A DNA stretch of 64,000 nucleotides from Dipteris shenzhenensis. Taxonomy: Eukaryota; Polypodiophyta; Polypodiopsida; Gleicheniales. Location of the stretch: assembly GCA_047967505.1 (NCBI GenBank), contig CM106540.1; one strand, written 5' to 3'. The translations under genes and the position numbers were made by a program. The number at the start of each line of letters is the position of its first letter. The first letter of the stretch is position 1. Of this stretch, positions 11,882 through 21,656 are shown piece by piece. The notes below the pieces were generated by a model. It had not been told where the DNA came from. It did no database searches and was given only the letters and a program-made list of their open reading frames with translations.

Positions 11882-12267
11882 TATGACTTTCTGTCACATC
11901 TGATCAGTGACACAGAGTCGTTCATGCATCAAAATGAAACCCTCTTTCAACATATAGTGATCATGCCTTTGACCATCAGAAAGCTGATCATAAATAGTTG
12001 AAAAATCAGCATCATTAACATACTGATCTTTCATCACATCTAACACATTTGCAAGATGATAACGGGTTCAAAACACAACTTTTGCTTCAGCTCTTCAAAA
12101 GCTGCATTTTCCTTTGGTCCCCATCGAAATGGTACAGCTTTCTTCTGTAAAGCATGCAAGGGAGAAGCAATTTCTGCAAAGTACTTTATAAACCTCCGGT
12201 AGTATGAACACAACCCAAGGAAGCTTCTGACTTCATGCAGATTTTTCAAAATTGGCCAACTCCTTAT
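11882..12267 (-). pseudogene. Gypsy-1 reverse transcriptase end, RNase H deleted
   Basis: Frame 12249-12040 reads KNLHEVRSFLGLCSYYRRFI ... PFRWGPKENAAFEELKQKL, the connection region just after the Gypsy reverse transcriptase palm. The roughly 120-residue RNase H domain that should follow is absent. Within about 50 bases the sequence switches to the linker before the integrase finger (DADFSTIYDQLSDG). The upstream catalytic palm with its YVDD box is not in the window; the reading stops at the Copia-1 5' LTR. Confidence 0.75.
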
Positions 12268-12529
12268 TGTGAGAGTTAAAATAATGATGTCAATCTAATG
12301 TGCAAGGGGGCAGCAAATAAATGAAGGGTAGTACAATAAATGTGTACCAATTGTTAAGGTACAAAGAGTGGTATGAATAAATGAGGCCCTAACATTAGGC
12401 GCCGTATGTATGTATGCAGTTTTCAGTTTTAATGCAAGTTACTCTTTTGGCTTCTCAACGTGTCTCTTCGCTCCTCTCTTTCTCTCTCTCTTTGATCTCA
12501 TTTTCAGCAAGCTTCCTCGCACTTTAACA
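12268..12529 (+). repeat. Copia-1 5' LTR (262 bases)
   Basis: It starts TGTGAGAGTTAAAATAATGA and ends CGCACTTTAACA, directly before the primer-binding site, giving TG...CA ends. It is almost identical to 18150-18332 over the shared 183 bases, differing at AGGGGGC/AGGAGGC and GCCGTA/GCCCTA. The last 79 bases, with a pyrimidine-rich TCTCTTTCTCTCTC stretch, have no counterpart in the 3' copy. Confidence 0.9.
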
Positions 12530-12541
12530 TGGTATCAGAGC
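12530..12541 (+). promoter_or_regulatory. Copia-1 primer-binding site
   Basis: TGGTATCAGAGC follows the 5' LTR without a gap. It is complementary to the 3' end of plant initiator methionine tRNA, the usual primer for minus-strand synthesis in Copia elements. Confidence 0.92.
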
Positions 12542-13939
12542 AGGAAGAGTGCATGAGAGTTGGATAGAAGCGATCCCCTCGCGATTGCGCACGGTTTGAC
12601 GCGAAGAAAGTTGAAAGCGGATTCCAGAAAGCGAAGATATGAAGATTTTGCGTGTTCAGGTTGTTATTTGATCAGAAAATTTAGTTTACAAGTAAGGAAA
12701 GGAGGAGCCCAAGTGAAGCAATGCAAGGGAAGAACACGTGCAGAAATTTTGCACCCAAAAAGTGACGAAAATTAGGGTTTCGAGCCCTAAAACGAAGCGT
12801 TTTGAAATCGCATTGTAGCTGCCCTGTAGGAGAGGTCTTCAGCATCAGCATTCACCAAAAACAGTATGAAAAAAAAAGTCAAAAAATTTGGGCGAAATCT
12901 GAAAAATCTCGAAATTAGGGTTTTTTGTCATTTTGACCTTAAAAATGGAGGCGTTTTTAGGTCGCCCTTGTTCAGCAGCAGTCTATGAGGCAAAACGACC
13001 AACATTGAAGAAGAAATTCTGAAAAAGTTTCAAAAACTTTAAAGAAAATCTCGAAATTAGGGCTTCTGCAATAAAAATTGATGAAAATCAGCCCCAAATC
13101 AGAGGGGTTTTGCTTCAGCAACAAAGGAGAAGGTCCTTGCTATGAAGTAGATTTGAAATCAACCCTAAAAGTGGAGAGAATCAGCCCAAGGAGGTAAAAG
13201 ATCCCGGAATTAGGGTTTCTGCGCAGTTTCCAACCCTAAAAGTGATGAAAAATCAAGCCCCAAGTGGAAGAAATCAGTAAATGGATCTGAACTATCTCGA
13301 AATTAGGGTTTCAGCCCTAGTTTTGAACCTCAAAATGGAAGCAAACAGCCCCGAGATGATGGAGAAAAGATATGCCCTGTTTTTGTGATGAAATCAGCGC
13401 TGTTTGTGAAGAATTTTGAAGCCACAAGTTTTGTGGAACAGCGTGGGCATGTTGGATTGAATTTCCAGCCCATGAACGAAGTGCGAATCAGCCCCAAGAA
13501 GGTGAGAAAGCAATCAGCCCTGTTATGGCGAGAAAGTGCCCAAGTTTGATGGGTAGAAACGCCACACAAGTGACGAAGAATGAAGCCCTTGACTCCAAGG
13601 AAGAGATGCAACAGCCCGCATGGCTTGATTGAAGATCAAGCGAGAAACAAGTACATAAGAAAAGGGGCAGCCCTATGGTAGGTGAAGCCACGAAGAGAGG
13701 GCAGCCCATATGTGTTTGCAAGACGTGTCAATGAATGAAGAAAAAGACCAGCCAAGAACAGCCCAAGATTGAGTGCCATGAAGGCATGAAAGTGAAGAAG
13801 ATTTGCAGCCCAAAAGACCAGCCAAAGACCTCTAAAATTGAGAATTTGAAGACCCCAAAACAGTAAGGTATCCGCTGCGTGTTTGAGGTGTATTTTGGGG
13901 TGATTATTCTAATTTGTTGCTTGCTGTAATTCAGTCAAA
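12542..13939 (+). repeat. Copia-1 leader with repeated telo-box units
   Basis: This is a 1.4 kb untranslated leader between the primer-binding site and gag. TTAGGGTTT occurs at 12772, 12915, 13210 and 13303, with a variant TTAGGGCTT at 13057. Most copies are preceded by CTCGAAA or CGAAA and followed by CAGCCC/GAGCCC-type text. Spacing is about 143, 142, 153 and 93 bases, so the leader looks like a degenerate tandem array. TTAGGGTTT is the complement of the plant telo-box AAACCCTAA found in promoters and 5' untranslated regions. Short minus-strand frames here are not supported as genes. Confidence 0.75.
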
Positions 13940-14782
13940 ATGGCGGACAGCAAGGTTGATTTTGTGCTCCCAGAAAGTGGGAAGCTTGATGGCAAAAACT
14001 ATCCAATTTGGAAGTTTAAGATGAAGAATCTCTTAAAGTTGAAAGACTTGTGGGAGATTGTAGAAGGCAAAGATGAAAGGCCTGATGTGATGAAGCCAGT
14101 AACGGTGCCCAATATGACACCTCAAGAAAAGAGGGCTGAGGATAAAAGGTATGAAGAAGAACTTGAAGTTCAAGCAAAATTTGATAAAAGAGCTCAAAAA
14201 GCTCTTTGTTACATCAACATGAATGTGAAGGACAGCATCATTCCTCAAATAAGTGGTGCTACAGCTCCAGATGAAGCATGGACAACTCTTCAAACTCTAT
14301 TTGAATCAGGAAATACAACAAGGTTGTTGTTCCTTAAACAAAAGTTGCATGCTTTTAAGAAGGAACCAAATGAGCAAATCACTGCCTATTTGACTCGTTT
14401 GAAAGATATCACTGACCAATTGCTCTCAGTGGATGAGGTTGTAACAGATGTGGATATGGTAAGCATAACCATGAGTGGGCTTACTATGAATGAAAGCAAT
14501 TCACCATGGCAACATTTGGTGACTTCCCTAATGGTGAGGGAGACCACTCCTAACTTTGAGGAGTTGAGTGCTCTCTTGCTACAAGAAGAGTTAAGAAGAC
14601 AAGGAAGCGGGACGAAGAGTTCCAAGAACAAAGATGAAGCATTCACCATGAGAGGAAGACCATGGCGTGGCCGTGAAAGAGGTGGATGGAATCGAAACAA
14701 TGAAAGGCAAAATCAGGGCAGGCATGAAGAAGGGGGAGATTCGAACTCCTCCTATCAAGAAAGAAGGCAATTTACCCCTTGA
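13940..14782 (+). pseudogene. Copia-1 gag (with in-frame stop before the zinc knuckle)
   Basis: The 280-codon frame starts MADSKVDFVLPESGKLDGKN and has the Copia gag fold (UBN2 type): NYPIWKFKMKNLL near residue 21, APDEAWTTLQTLFESGNTTR in the middle, then an Arg/Gly-rich RNA-binding tail (RPWRGRERGGW). It ends at TGA (14780-14782), but the same frame continues (GRGGYRGNF...) into the CCHC knuckle. A CGA-to-TGA change is therefore the simplest explanation. Structural proteins of this type form the cytoplasmic virus-like particle. Confidence 0.85.
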
Positions 14783-17038
14783 GGAAGAGGAGGATATAGA
14801 GGCAACTTTTGTGGAAGAGGACGCAGCTCCTACACTTCAAGAAGAGGCCCGTGTTACTATTGTGGGAAGGATGGTCATGTGGAGAGTGAATGTCGCATAA
14901 AACAGCATGCACAACAATCAAGAGGGAGAGGCAGAGGCTTCTCAAATTGGCAAAGGCAAAATAGCAACAACTTTGCGGGAGAAGGAAATCAGAATAATGA
15001 AAGAAATAGCAAGGATGAGTTTTTGTTGATGGCTGATCATACAAAACAGTCCCACTATCGTGGGGAATGGTATGTCGATTCGGGTGCCACAACACACATG
15101 ACCAGCAATGGTGATTGGTTTTCTCAGTATGTTGATGAAGAAGGCAATAACAAAGTGTTTTTGGGTGATGATTCCACACAAAACATTCACGGACATGGCG
15201 ACATACCTATCAAGCTCAAAAATGGTGAGATTGGTACTCTTAAAAATGTATTGTGGATTCCTAATTTGGCAAGAAATTTGCTTTCTGTGGGCTGCATAAC
15301 AGATCAACACATGAGTGTTGAGTTTTTCAAGCTAGTATTGATGTCTCAAACGGAGCAAACCTCTCAGCTTTGGCATAGGAGGTATGGTCATTTAAATATG
15401 AAAGCACTTAAGTATTTATTTGACAATGGCATGGTCACAGGAATCCCAAAGATTGGTGAGATACCGGGTGTATGTGAGCCTTGTGCCTTGGGCAAGCATG
15501 CAAGGACTCCATTTCCAAAAGCAAGCTCATGGAGAGCAACGCAAAAACTTGAATTGATACACTGTGATTTGTGGGGACCGGCTCAAGTGAATTCACTTGG
15601 TGAATCACGTTATTTTATGTCCCTTATTGATGATTATTCACGCAAGTGCTGGCTGTATTTTCTCAAAAGTAAGGGTGAAACTCTTGATGTGTTCAAGCAA
15701 TGGAAATCTTATGTGGAAAATGAAACAAGTATGAAAGTGAAGACTCTCCGCACAGATAGAGGAGGTGAGTTCATGTCAAATGAGTTTGATTTGTTATGCA
15801 ATGAAAGTGGTATGTTTCATCAACTTACTACAGCTTATAGCTCTCAACAAAATGGAGTAGCGGAAAGAAAGAATCGCACTGGGGTGGAAGGAGCACGATG
15901 CATGCTCAAAGATTCAAGATTGGGACGTAAGTTTTGGGCAAAGGCTGTCCACACAGCCATATATTTGCAGAATAGATCTCCAACAAAAGCGCTTGATGAT
16001 ATGACTCCTGAGGAAGTCTATTATGGTAAGAAACCAAATGTGTCTCATCTTCGTGTGTTTGGATGCTTAGCATATGCTCATGTGCACAAGCAAAACAGGC
16101 AGAAATTGGATGATAAATCAATTAAGTGTATCTTTATTGGATATGCAACATGTTCAAAGGCTTACAAACTTTATGACCCTGTGAGTCAGAAGGTTATAAT
16201 CACACGTGATGTGTTGTTTGATGAGACAAAGAACAGCGCTGATTTTCATTTGGTGGAAGAAGATGAAGATCCCCTCATTTTCTTTGAGGTTGATGAAGAT
16301 ACGTGCGACAAGAAAGATGAAGGATTCAAGGCAGCTCAAAACAGGCCAGCAAGTATCAATGAAGGCATTCCGCCTCAAGATGTGCATGAAACAGTCCCAA
16401 ATATTCCAAATGTGGTTCCCATGGATGGTGTTGATGCAGACAATCCACAAAGTGTGAAGAAATTGCCCAGATGGTATATTAAAACTATTGAAGATAGTAG
16501 TACTTTGGAGCAGGCTGAAAGTAGCAATGATGGGCTGAGAAGATCACAAAGAATCAAGGACAAAGGTACGTCACATGTGAACTTTGCTTTGATGGCAAAA
16601 GTTCTTTCTAATGATGAACCCACTTCATTTTCTGAAGCAATCAAAAACAACAAATGGAAAGAAGCAATGGAAGAAGAATACTCTTCTATCATGAAGAATA
16701 ACACTTGGACACTTGTTGAGTTACCTCATGGGAAGCAGGCCATTGGTACTAAGTGGGTTTTTAGGATCAAGTACAAGGCAGATGGCACCTTGGACAAGTA
16801 CAAGGCAAGGCTGGTTGCTAAAGGTTATGCGCAAAAAGAAGGGATTGATTATAAGGAGACATTTGCCCCAGTTGCAAAAATGACAACCATACGATTGGTT
16901 TTGGCAGTGGCCACTCATCATGGGTGGTCTGTCGCACAAATGGATGTCAAGTCTGCCTTTCTCAATGGCATTCTTGAAGAGGAGGTATATGTGCAACAGC
17001 CCCAAGGCTTTGAAGGAGAGGCTTGTGTGCAAGCTTAA
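14783..17038 (+). pseudogene. Copia-1 pol part 1: zinc knuckle, protease, integrase, start of reverse transcriptase
   Basis: The frame continues from gag after the stop. The CCHC knuckle [14 protein letters not shown] lies at 14852-14893. The aspartic protease site is [11 protein letters not shown]. The integrase has the finger HRRYGHLN ... [10 protein letters not shown] and catalytic Asp in HCDLWGP, Asp in RTDRGGEF and Glu in NGVAERKNR, so the D,D,E set is intact. The reverse transcriptase begins with [20 protein letters not shown] and reaches [19 protein letters not shown]. Just after that (about 17015-17035) the frame shifts and runs into a stop at 17036-17038. Only the alternative frame restores the expected [13 protein letters not shown]. 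Confidence 0.88.
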
Positions 17039-18161
17039 GAAGGCGTTGTATGGCTTGAAACAAGCTCCCATGGCATGGTACTCAAGGATTGATGAGTATC
17101 TCACAAAGAATGGCTTCATGAGGAGTAAGAATGACTCCAACCTTTATGTCTTTCATGAAAATGCAGATTTATTGTTGATCATTGTCTATGTGGATGATTT
17201 GGTAATCACAGGAAGCAACACCTCATTGATTAAGCGCATAAAGAAGAGCTTGTCAATTGAATTTGACATGAAGGATTTGGGACAGCTTCATTACTGTCTT
17301 GGTATTGAAGTTTGGAGGCAAGAAAATAGTATGTTTCTTACCCAATCCAAGTATGTGAAAGATGTACTTGAAAGATTTGAAATGGCTGATTCAAAAATAA
17401 TGCACACCCCCATGGAATTGAATGAGAAGCTAACCTCACGTGTAGATGAAAAGAAAGTGGATGGCACAGGTTATAGGAAACTGGTTGGCAGTCTCATTTA
17501 TGCTACTATCACGAGGCCGGATATTTCATATGCAGTGAGTGCTCTAAGTCAGTATATGGCAGATCCAAAGGAAAGCCACATGAAGGCAGCAAAGCGGTTG
17601 TTGAGATACATGAAGGGCACTTATAATTATGGTCTCGAATTTGTTGCATCTTGTGATTTATTGCTGGCTGGTTATTGTGATTCTGATTGGGCCAGCAATG
17701 TTGATGACAGAAGATCTACCTCAGGATATTGTTTCTCACTTGGTTCTGGAGTTATTTCATGGAAGAGTAAGAAGCAGCCCACGGTTGCTTTATCCTCTAC
17801 TGAAGCTGAGTATATTGCAGCAAAAAGTGCCGTTTGTGAAGCAGTGTGGCTGAGGTGCTTATTGGCTGAAATACATGAAGTACAGGTAGGTGCAACAGTG
17901 ATTTATTGTGACAATCAAAGCTGTATTCAGATTGCTAAAAATCCAGTATTCCATGCACGGACGAAGCATATTGAAATTCATTATCATTATGTTCGTGAGA
18001 AGGTGCAAGCAAAGGAGATAGAGCTGGTTTATTGCTCTACTGAAGATCAAGCAGCAGACATGCTTACTAAAGCATTGTCTCGAGATAAGTTGGAAAAATT
18101 CAGAAACATAATGAATGTAAAAGAGAACAGATTGATCATTAAGGGGGAGTGTGAGAGTTAA
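17005..18161 (+). pseudogene. Copia-1 pol part 2: reverse transcriptase palm and RNase H
   Basis: After the frameshift, the second frame (open from 16920, homologous from about 17015) carries [20 protein letters not shown], the catalytic box YVDDLVITG and KDLGQLHYCLGIEV. The RNase H has YCDSDWASNVDDRRSTSGYC, SSTEAEYIAA, YCDNQSCIQIAKNP and DQAADMLTKAL. All expected acidic residues are present. The ORF stop at 18159-18161 lies inside the 3' LTR start, which is common in compact Copia elements. Apart from the frameshift it looks recently functional. Confidence 0.88.
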
Positions 18162-18332
18162 AATAATGATGTCAATCTAATGTGCAAGGAGGCAGCAAAT
18201 AAATGAAGGGTAGTACAATAAATGTGTACCAATTGTTAAGGTACAAAGAGTGGTATGAATAAATGAGGCCCTAACATTAGGCGCCCTATGTATGTATGCA
18301 GTTTTCAGTTTTAATGCAAGTTACTCTTTTGG
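18141..18332 (+). repeat. Copia-1 polypurine tract and truncated 3' LTR
   Basis: AAGGGGGAG (18141-18149) primes plus-strand synthesis and is followed by TGTGAGAGTT at 18150. The LTR matches the 5' copy up to ACTCTTTTGG and then stops. The expected CTTCTCAACG continuation is replaced by TTGGTTGCATGGC, which is Gypsy chromodomain sequence. TTGG is present on both sides of the joint, so a microhomology-mediated deletion is likely. Confidence 0.85.
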
Positions 18333-18905
18333 TTGGTTGCATGGCATGGTCAGCCTCTATCCGAAGCTACCTGGGAATCCGTGTACCAATTGCGGAGAGT
18401 GTTCCCAGACTTTATCATCGAGGACGCTGATGTCTGAAGAGGGAAGGAATGTTACGCTCTAGCCGAGGTAGCATGACCTCGGAAGAATCAGTCGACATTT
18501 TCTTAAAGGATCTATGTTTGTAATTATTTGTTTGCACTTCATGTAAATGATCGGGAGGGAATTAATGTCAAGGTCCTAGGTGAGGGTTGATAGCACCAGA
18601 CTAGGTGGATCTAAGGCTAAGGGCCTAATGCAAGGAATGTGCCTAGGGGCAAAGGATATTAAAGCATCCCAAAAGAGGGGTGAAATGTTGCATTAGGAAG
18701 GCCCTATGATGATGACATGTGGCATCTAGATCCATCTAGGGAGATGGGGCTTGTTGAAGCTAGAGAGAGAAGAGAATGAACTGTTCACGTATGCTTTTGG
18801 AATTTGAATTTTCTCTGTCAGCTCTCATGCTTCAGCAAGGTTGGCTGGGAGGAAAGATATGGTGCTATTCCCTGATTTGTCTGTAGTTAGAAGTCAGTGT
18901 CTAAC
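18333..18905 (+). mobile_element. Gypsy-2 remnant: chromodomain tail plus 3' LTR
   Basis: The text from 18333 encodes the end of a chromodomain (VAWHG.PLSEATWESVYQL) closely similar to the Gypsy-3 copy at 23400-23476. Then comes a purine tract GAAGAGGGAAGGAA, then an LTR at 18450-18905 starting TGTTACGCTC and ending GTGTCTAACA. The LTR is alignable along its length to the Gypsy-3 LTRs but clearly more diverged. LINE sequence begins directly after 18905. The rest of Gypsy-2 has been removed at the joint with Copia-1. Confidence 0.8.
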
Positions 18906-19608
18906 ATATAAACAGCTGGTGAGAAACAAGAAAAGCATATTTCTCAAGAGCAAACAACTTGAGAGTTTTGAGAAGCTAAAACAAGATCCTAAAATGGTTT
19001 TTAGAAATCACATGGCAGCAAACCTCAAGAGAGGAAAGCATCATGGTACGACATGATACAATTCATCAAGGACCTCTATAAAAGGAATAGGGAAGAGAAT
19101 GTCAATCGTGACTTTTCTATCAAAAAAGCAAATGATGCCATAACAGAAAAAGACATGGGAAAGGGTCTGAAAAAGATAGCAAATGGAAAGGGACACACAA
19201 GGGTTAGTGGTAGAGATGCTAACATGGAGAGGAGAGAAGACGAAGAAAATGCTCACCAAGATTATAAATACAGCTTTAGAGTAAGGGCACCCCTCAGAAT
19301 GGTAGCTTACTAGGATTGTACCGATCCACAAAAGGGGGGGGGGGAAGGGAAAAACTATCATACAATCAAAATGAGCAGCCTAATGGCCAAGTCATAAAGC
19401 GCTATCCTTGAGCAAAAAATCAGCATATGGGCGGAGGCACACGGGGTCAGGGGACCATCCCAAGCTGGGTTTAGCCCCAAACACTCAACAATATACCACT
19501 TAGTTGCCATAAGAGCTGCATCGGAGGGAGCCAAGCATAAGAAAGAGGCTGCCTTTTGCTGCTTTGTAGATTTCAAGAAATCCTTCAACACAGTCCCACG
19601 TAAGACGT
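18906..19608 (+). pseudogene. LINE ORF2 remnant, N-terminal side of reverse transcriptase
   Basis: With several frameshifts, the sequence reads like a plant LINE: YKQLVRNKKSIFLKSKQLES and KMVFRNHMAANL, then FIKDLYKRN. After that come MSSLMAKS, ILEQKISIWAEAHG, QAGFSPKHSTIYHLVAIRAA and CCFVDFKKSFNTVPRKTL. The last two are the LINE reverse transcriptase blocks usually read as QAGFR..HST..H and CFVDF.KAFD.VPR, with the catalytic Asp of the first block kept (FVDFKKSF). It starts at the Gypsy-2 LTR and is cut at 19608 by Gypsy-3. The continuation is found at 24003 and 25471. Confidence 0.8.
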
Positions 19609-20061
19609 TGAGGTAACAAGACCTCAGAATGGTCAGTGGCCATTTTCCTTTGGAGGATCAATGTTTGTATTATATTTACCTGGGCTTCATGTAAATGGTC
19701 AAAGGAATCAGTGTCAAGGTCTTCGGTGAGGGCAACATGGCACAGACTAAACGAATCTAAGGTCGAGAACCTAGGTGCACCTAAATGTGTAAATTGCCAA
19801 GGGGCAAATGGAATTAATGTTATCCCAAGAGAGGGGTAAAAGAAGGGTGCATGGTAGGGGCTTCCAATTAAGACATGTGGCATCCAGATTCATCTAGGGA
19901 GATGAGGGCTTTGGAAAAGCTAAGCTTGTGAGAAAATGTACATAATGAATTAAGCAGGCTTCACTAGAGGTTGGCTGGGTCGAGAGATAGCGTGCCATCA
20001 CCCGTGAATCAAAAAAAAGATTACATTCAGACTAGGGAGACGAGAGCATAGGTGCTTGACA
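19609..20061 (+). repeat. Gypsy-3 5' LTR (left tip missing)
   Basis: It begins TGAGGTAACAAGACCTC, equivalent to position 15 of the 3' LTR, and ends GTAGGTGCTTGACA-type text (GCATAGGTGCTTGACA). It is about 94% identical to 23551-24002 by hand comparison. Confidence 0.88.
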
Positions 20062-20063
20062 TT

Positions 20064-20074
20064 TGGTATCAAAG
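20064..20074 (+). promoter_or_regulatory. Gypsy-3 primer-binding site
   Basis: TGGTATCAAAG lies two bases after the 5' LTR. It resembles the initiator-methionine tRNA binding site TGGTATCAGAG with one change. Confidence 0.75.
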
Positions 20075-20189
20075 AAAGTGATCAAAAAAGAGGGATGAAG
20101 GTGTGGACGAACGATGCGCGCGGAACATCAGGCTGTGCTGAATTTTGGTTGGCGAGACTGTCGCTTGGCTTCTTTGTTTAGCCTTAGCA

Positions 20190-20600
20190 AGCTACAGCTG
20201 TGAGGCCATTAGAGGAGCAAGTCGAGGCTTACTACAAGCCTTTCAACTATGAGGACTACATCAACTTCAGAGTTACCAGCCGCGCAAGCCTCGACGCCCT
20301 CAGCCTCTATAAGCCTAGGGCTGATGCCTTCGTCGTGAACATGGGTGATGTCATGAAGAGGATTTGTTCTTGATCGCGCATGGACTGGGAGAAGCTTGTG
20401 TCTTGTGATCGAATTACATGGCGTCTCCGTAGTGTACATCTGGAAAGAAGATCCGGGTGTTTGGCGAGAAGAAAGGGACCGAGGCGCGATCTAAATTGGA
20501 ACAGGCCAAGCGAGTCTGGCGTGCGAGCAGGAGTTCACGTTCGTGAAGACCGCCATAGCGTTGGCTTGTGAGTGGCTGATTTTAGTCGATATCAATCAAT
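20190..20600 (+). other. Unidentified GC-rich, partly open frame in the gag position of Gypsy-3
   Basis: From about 20209 a frame stays open for over 50 codons. It reads VEAYYKPFNYEDYINFRV, then TSRASLDALSLYKPRAD and FVVNMGDVMKRICS, ending at TGA. Further fragments follow in shifted frames (MDWEKLVSCDR, YIWKEDPGVWREERDR, FTFVKTAIALACEW). I do not recognise this protein. It has no CCHC knuckle and no Copia/Gypsy gag motif I know. Base composition is richer in G and C than the rest of the element. It may be a degenerate gag, or a host gene piece captured by the retroelement; the evidence does not decide. Confidence 0.4.
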
Positions 20601-21169
20601 CGCAACGATCAATTGCTCAGTAACAAATTGACCACGAGGATTTCATAGGTGAGGTCAAAGGAAACTTTGCCCCAAGGTACAGGAACTCACGCCACCACAT
20701 CAGCCTTCGATTGCAGTTCACTACGTTTGCAACAACCTGCAATGTGAGATTCAAAAGAGAAAGAGCAAATTCACAACAGTACCTGTTTATATGCCAAGTT
20801 GTGGGGGCTCAAGGGTCTCAAGATACAAACGGTGCTGGAGTGACCAGGGGGCTCTCTATACCTTTCTGAGTTCAGTTTGGTTATGCTATTAAATGTGTTT
20901 GGATTTCATGTTATTGTGAAAGTACAGCTTTGCAGTTGAAAGAGAGGATAGTCGCATGAATTTTAGTTGAGGTATTTGGGATTGCAGCAGTAGTTTTTTT
21001 TATTACTGAAATTGCAGATATTTCCCTTATATAGTAAAAAGGTATTTGTTTCGGTTGTGAGTATTTGGAGCTACGTCTCTGTACCAGTATTGGGTTTCAA
21101 CTTATACATATCAAAATTTTAGCTGGATACAGTGTTTTTTTTTTTTTTTTTACCAATCGGCATAAAACC

Positions 21170-21656
21170 GCTTTTAGGAGTAGGTTTGGACACTGAGTTT
21201 TTGGTAATGCCGTTTTGACTTATCAATGCTCCCGCTACATTCGTCATGCTTATGAACGATTTACTACGCCCATATATCAGAAAGTTTGTAGTACATTTTA
21301 TTGACGACGTTCTTGTTTTCAGCAAAAGTATTGATGAGCATTATGAACACTTGAGAATAGTGTTCAGTACTATATAAATAAAAAGAAAACTGTACTATGT
21401 ATGGTAAGACTTGAATATTTAGGATTCTTTATTAGGGGGTGGAAATGGATCCAAAGAAAGTGGCTGCGATATTGACTTGACCTATCGCTCAGAGTTAGAC
21501 CGCTTTGCGATCATTCTTGGTATTTGTCCAATTTTATCGAAGGCATATCAAAGGGTATTCCGAGATAGTATCGCCATTGACTGATCTGACCTCAGATAAA
21601 GTACCTTTTATATGGGGACAGAATCCACATGAAAGTTTAACACCATAAAACAAGCT
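21170..21656 (+). pseudogene. Gypsy-3 reverse transcriptase remnant
   Basis: The frame is broken by several shifts. It includes FLVMPF, NAPATFVMLMNDLLRPYI and the catalytic box region FIDDVLVFSKSIDEHYEHL, where YVDD is FIDD (an accepted Gypsy variant). Then come the post-palm blocks KVAAILTWPIAQS and TALRSFLGIC. A run of T residues at about 21134-21150 marks the decayed left side. The N-terminal half of the domain and the protease are not recognisable upstream. Confidence 0.75.

Larger units (their letters stand above)
8873..12267 (-). mobile_element. Gypsy-1: internal part of a Ty3/Gypsy element, 5' half lost
   Basis: Reading along the minus strand, the element runs from the end of reverse transcriptase (12249) through integrase zinc finger and core (11881-11369) to integrase C-terminus with a chromodomain-like tail (9977-9261). 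It ends with an untranslated stretch and a polypurine tract (8873-9260). The RNase H domain expected between reverse transcriptase and integrase is missing. A hAT element (9900-11192) splits the integrase. Copia-1 sits exactly upstream (12268), and nothing on its far side resumes Gypsy-1, so the 5' half has been deleted. Confidence 0.8.
12268..18332 (+). mobile_element. Copia-1: nearly complete, young Ty1/Copia retrotransposon
   Basis: The order is 5' LTR (12268-12529), primer-binding site (12530), long leader, gag, protease, integrase, reverse transcriptase, RNase H (Copia domain order), polypurine tract AAGGGGGAG (18141-18149) and a truncated 3' LTR (18150-18332). Over the 183 bases present in both LTRs I count two differences, so insertion was recent on any plant clock. 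It is nevertheless disabled by one in-frame stop in gag-pol and one frameshift in reverse transcriptase. Its left neighbour is Gypsy-1 (minus) and its right neighbour is a Gypsy-2 tail, so the right boundary is a recombination joint, not a target-site duplication. Confidence 0.9.
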
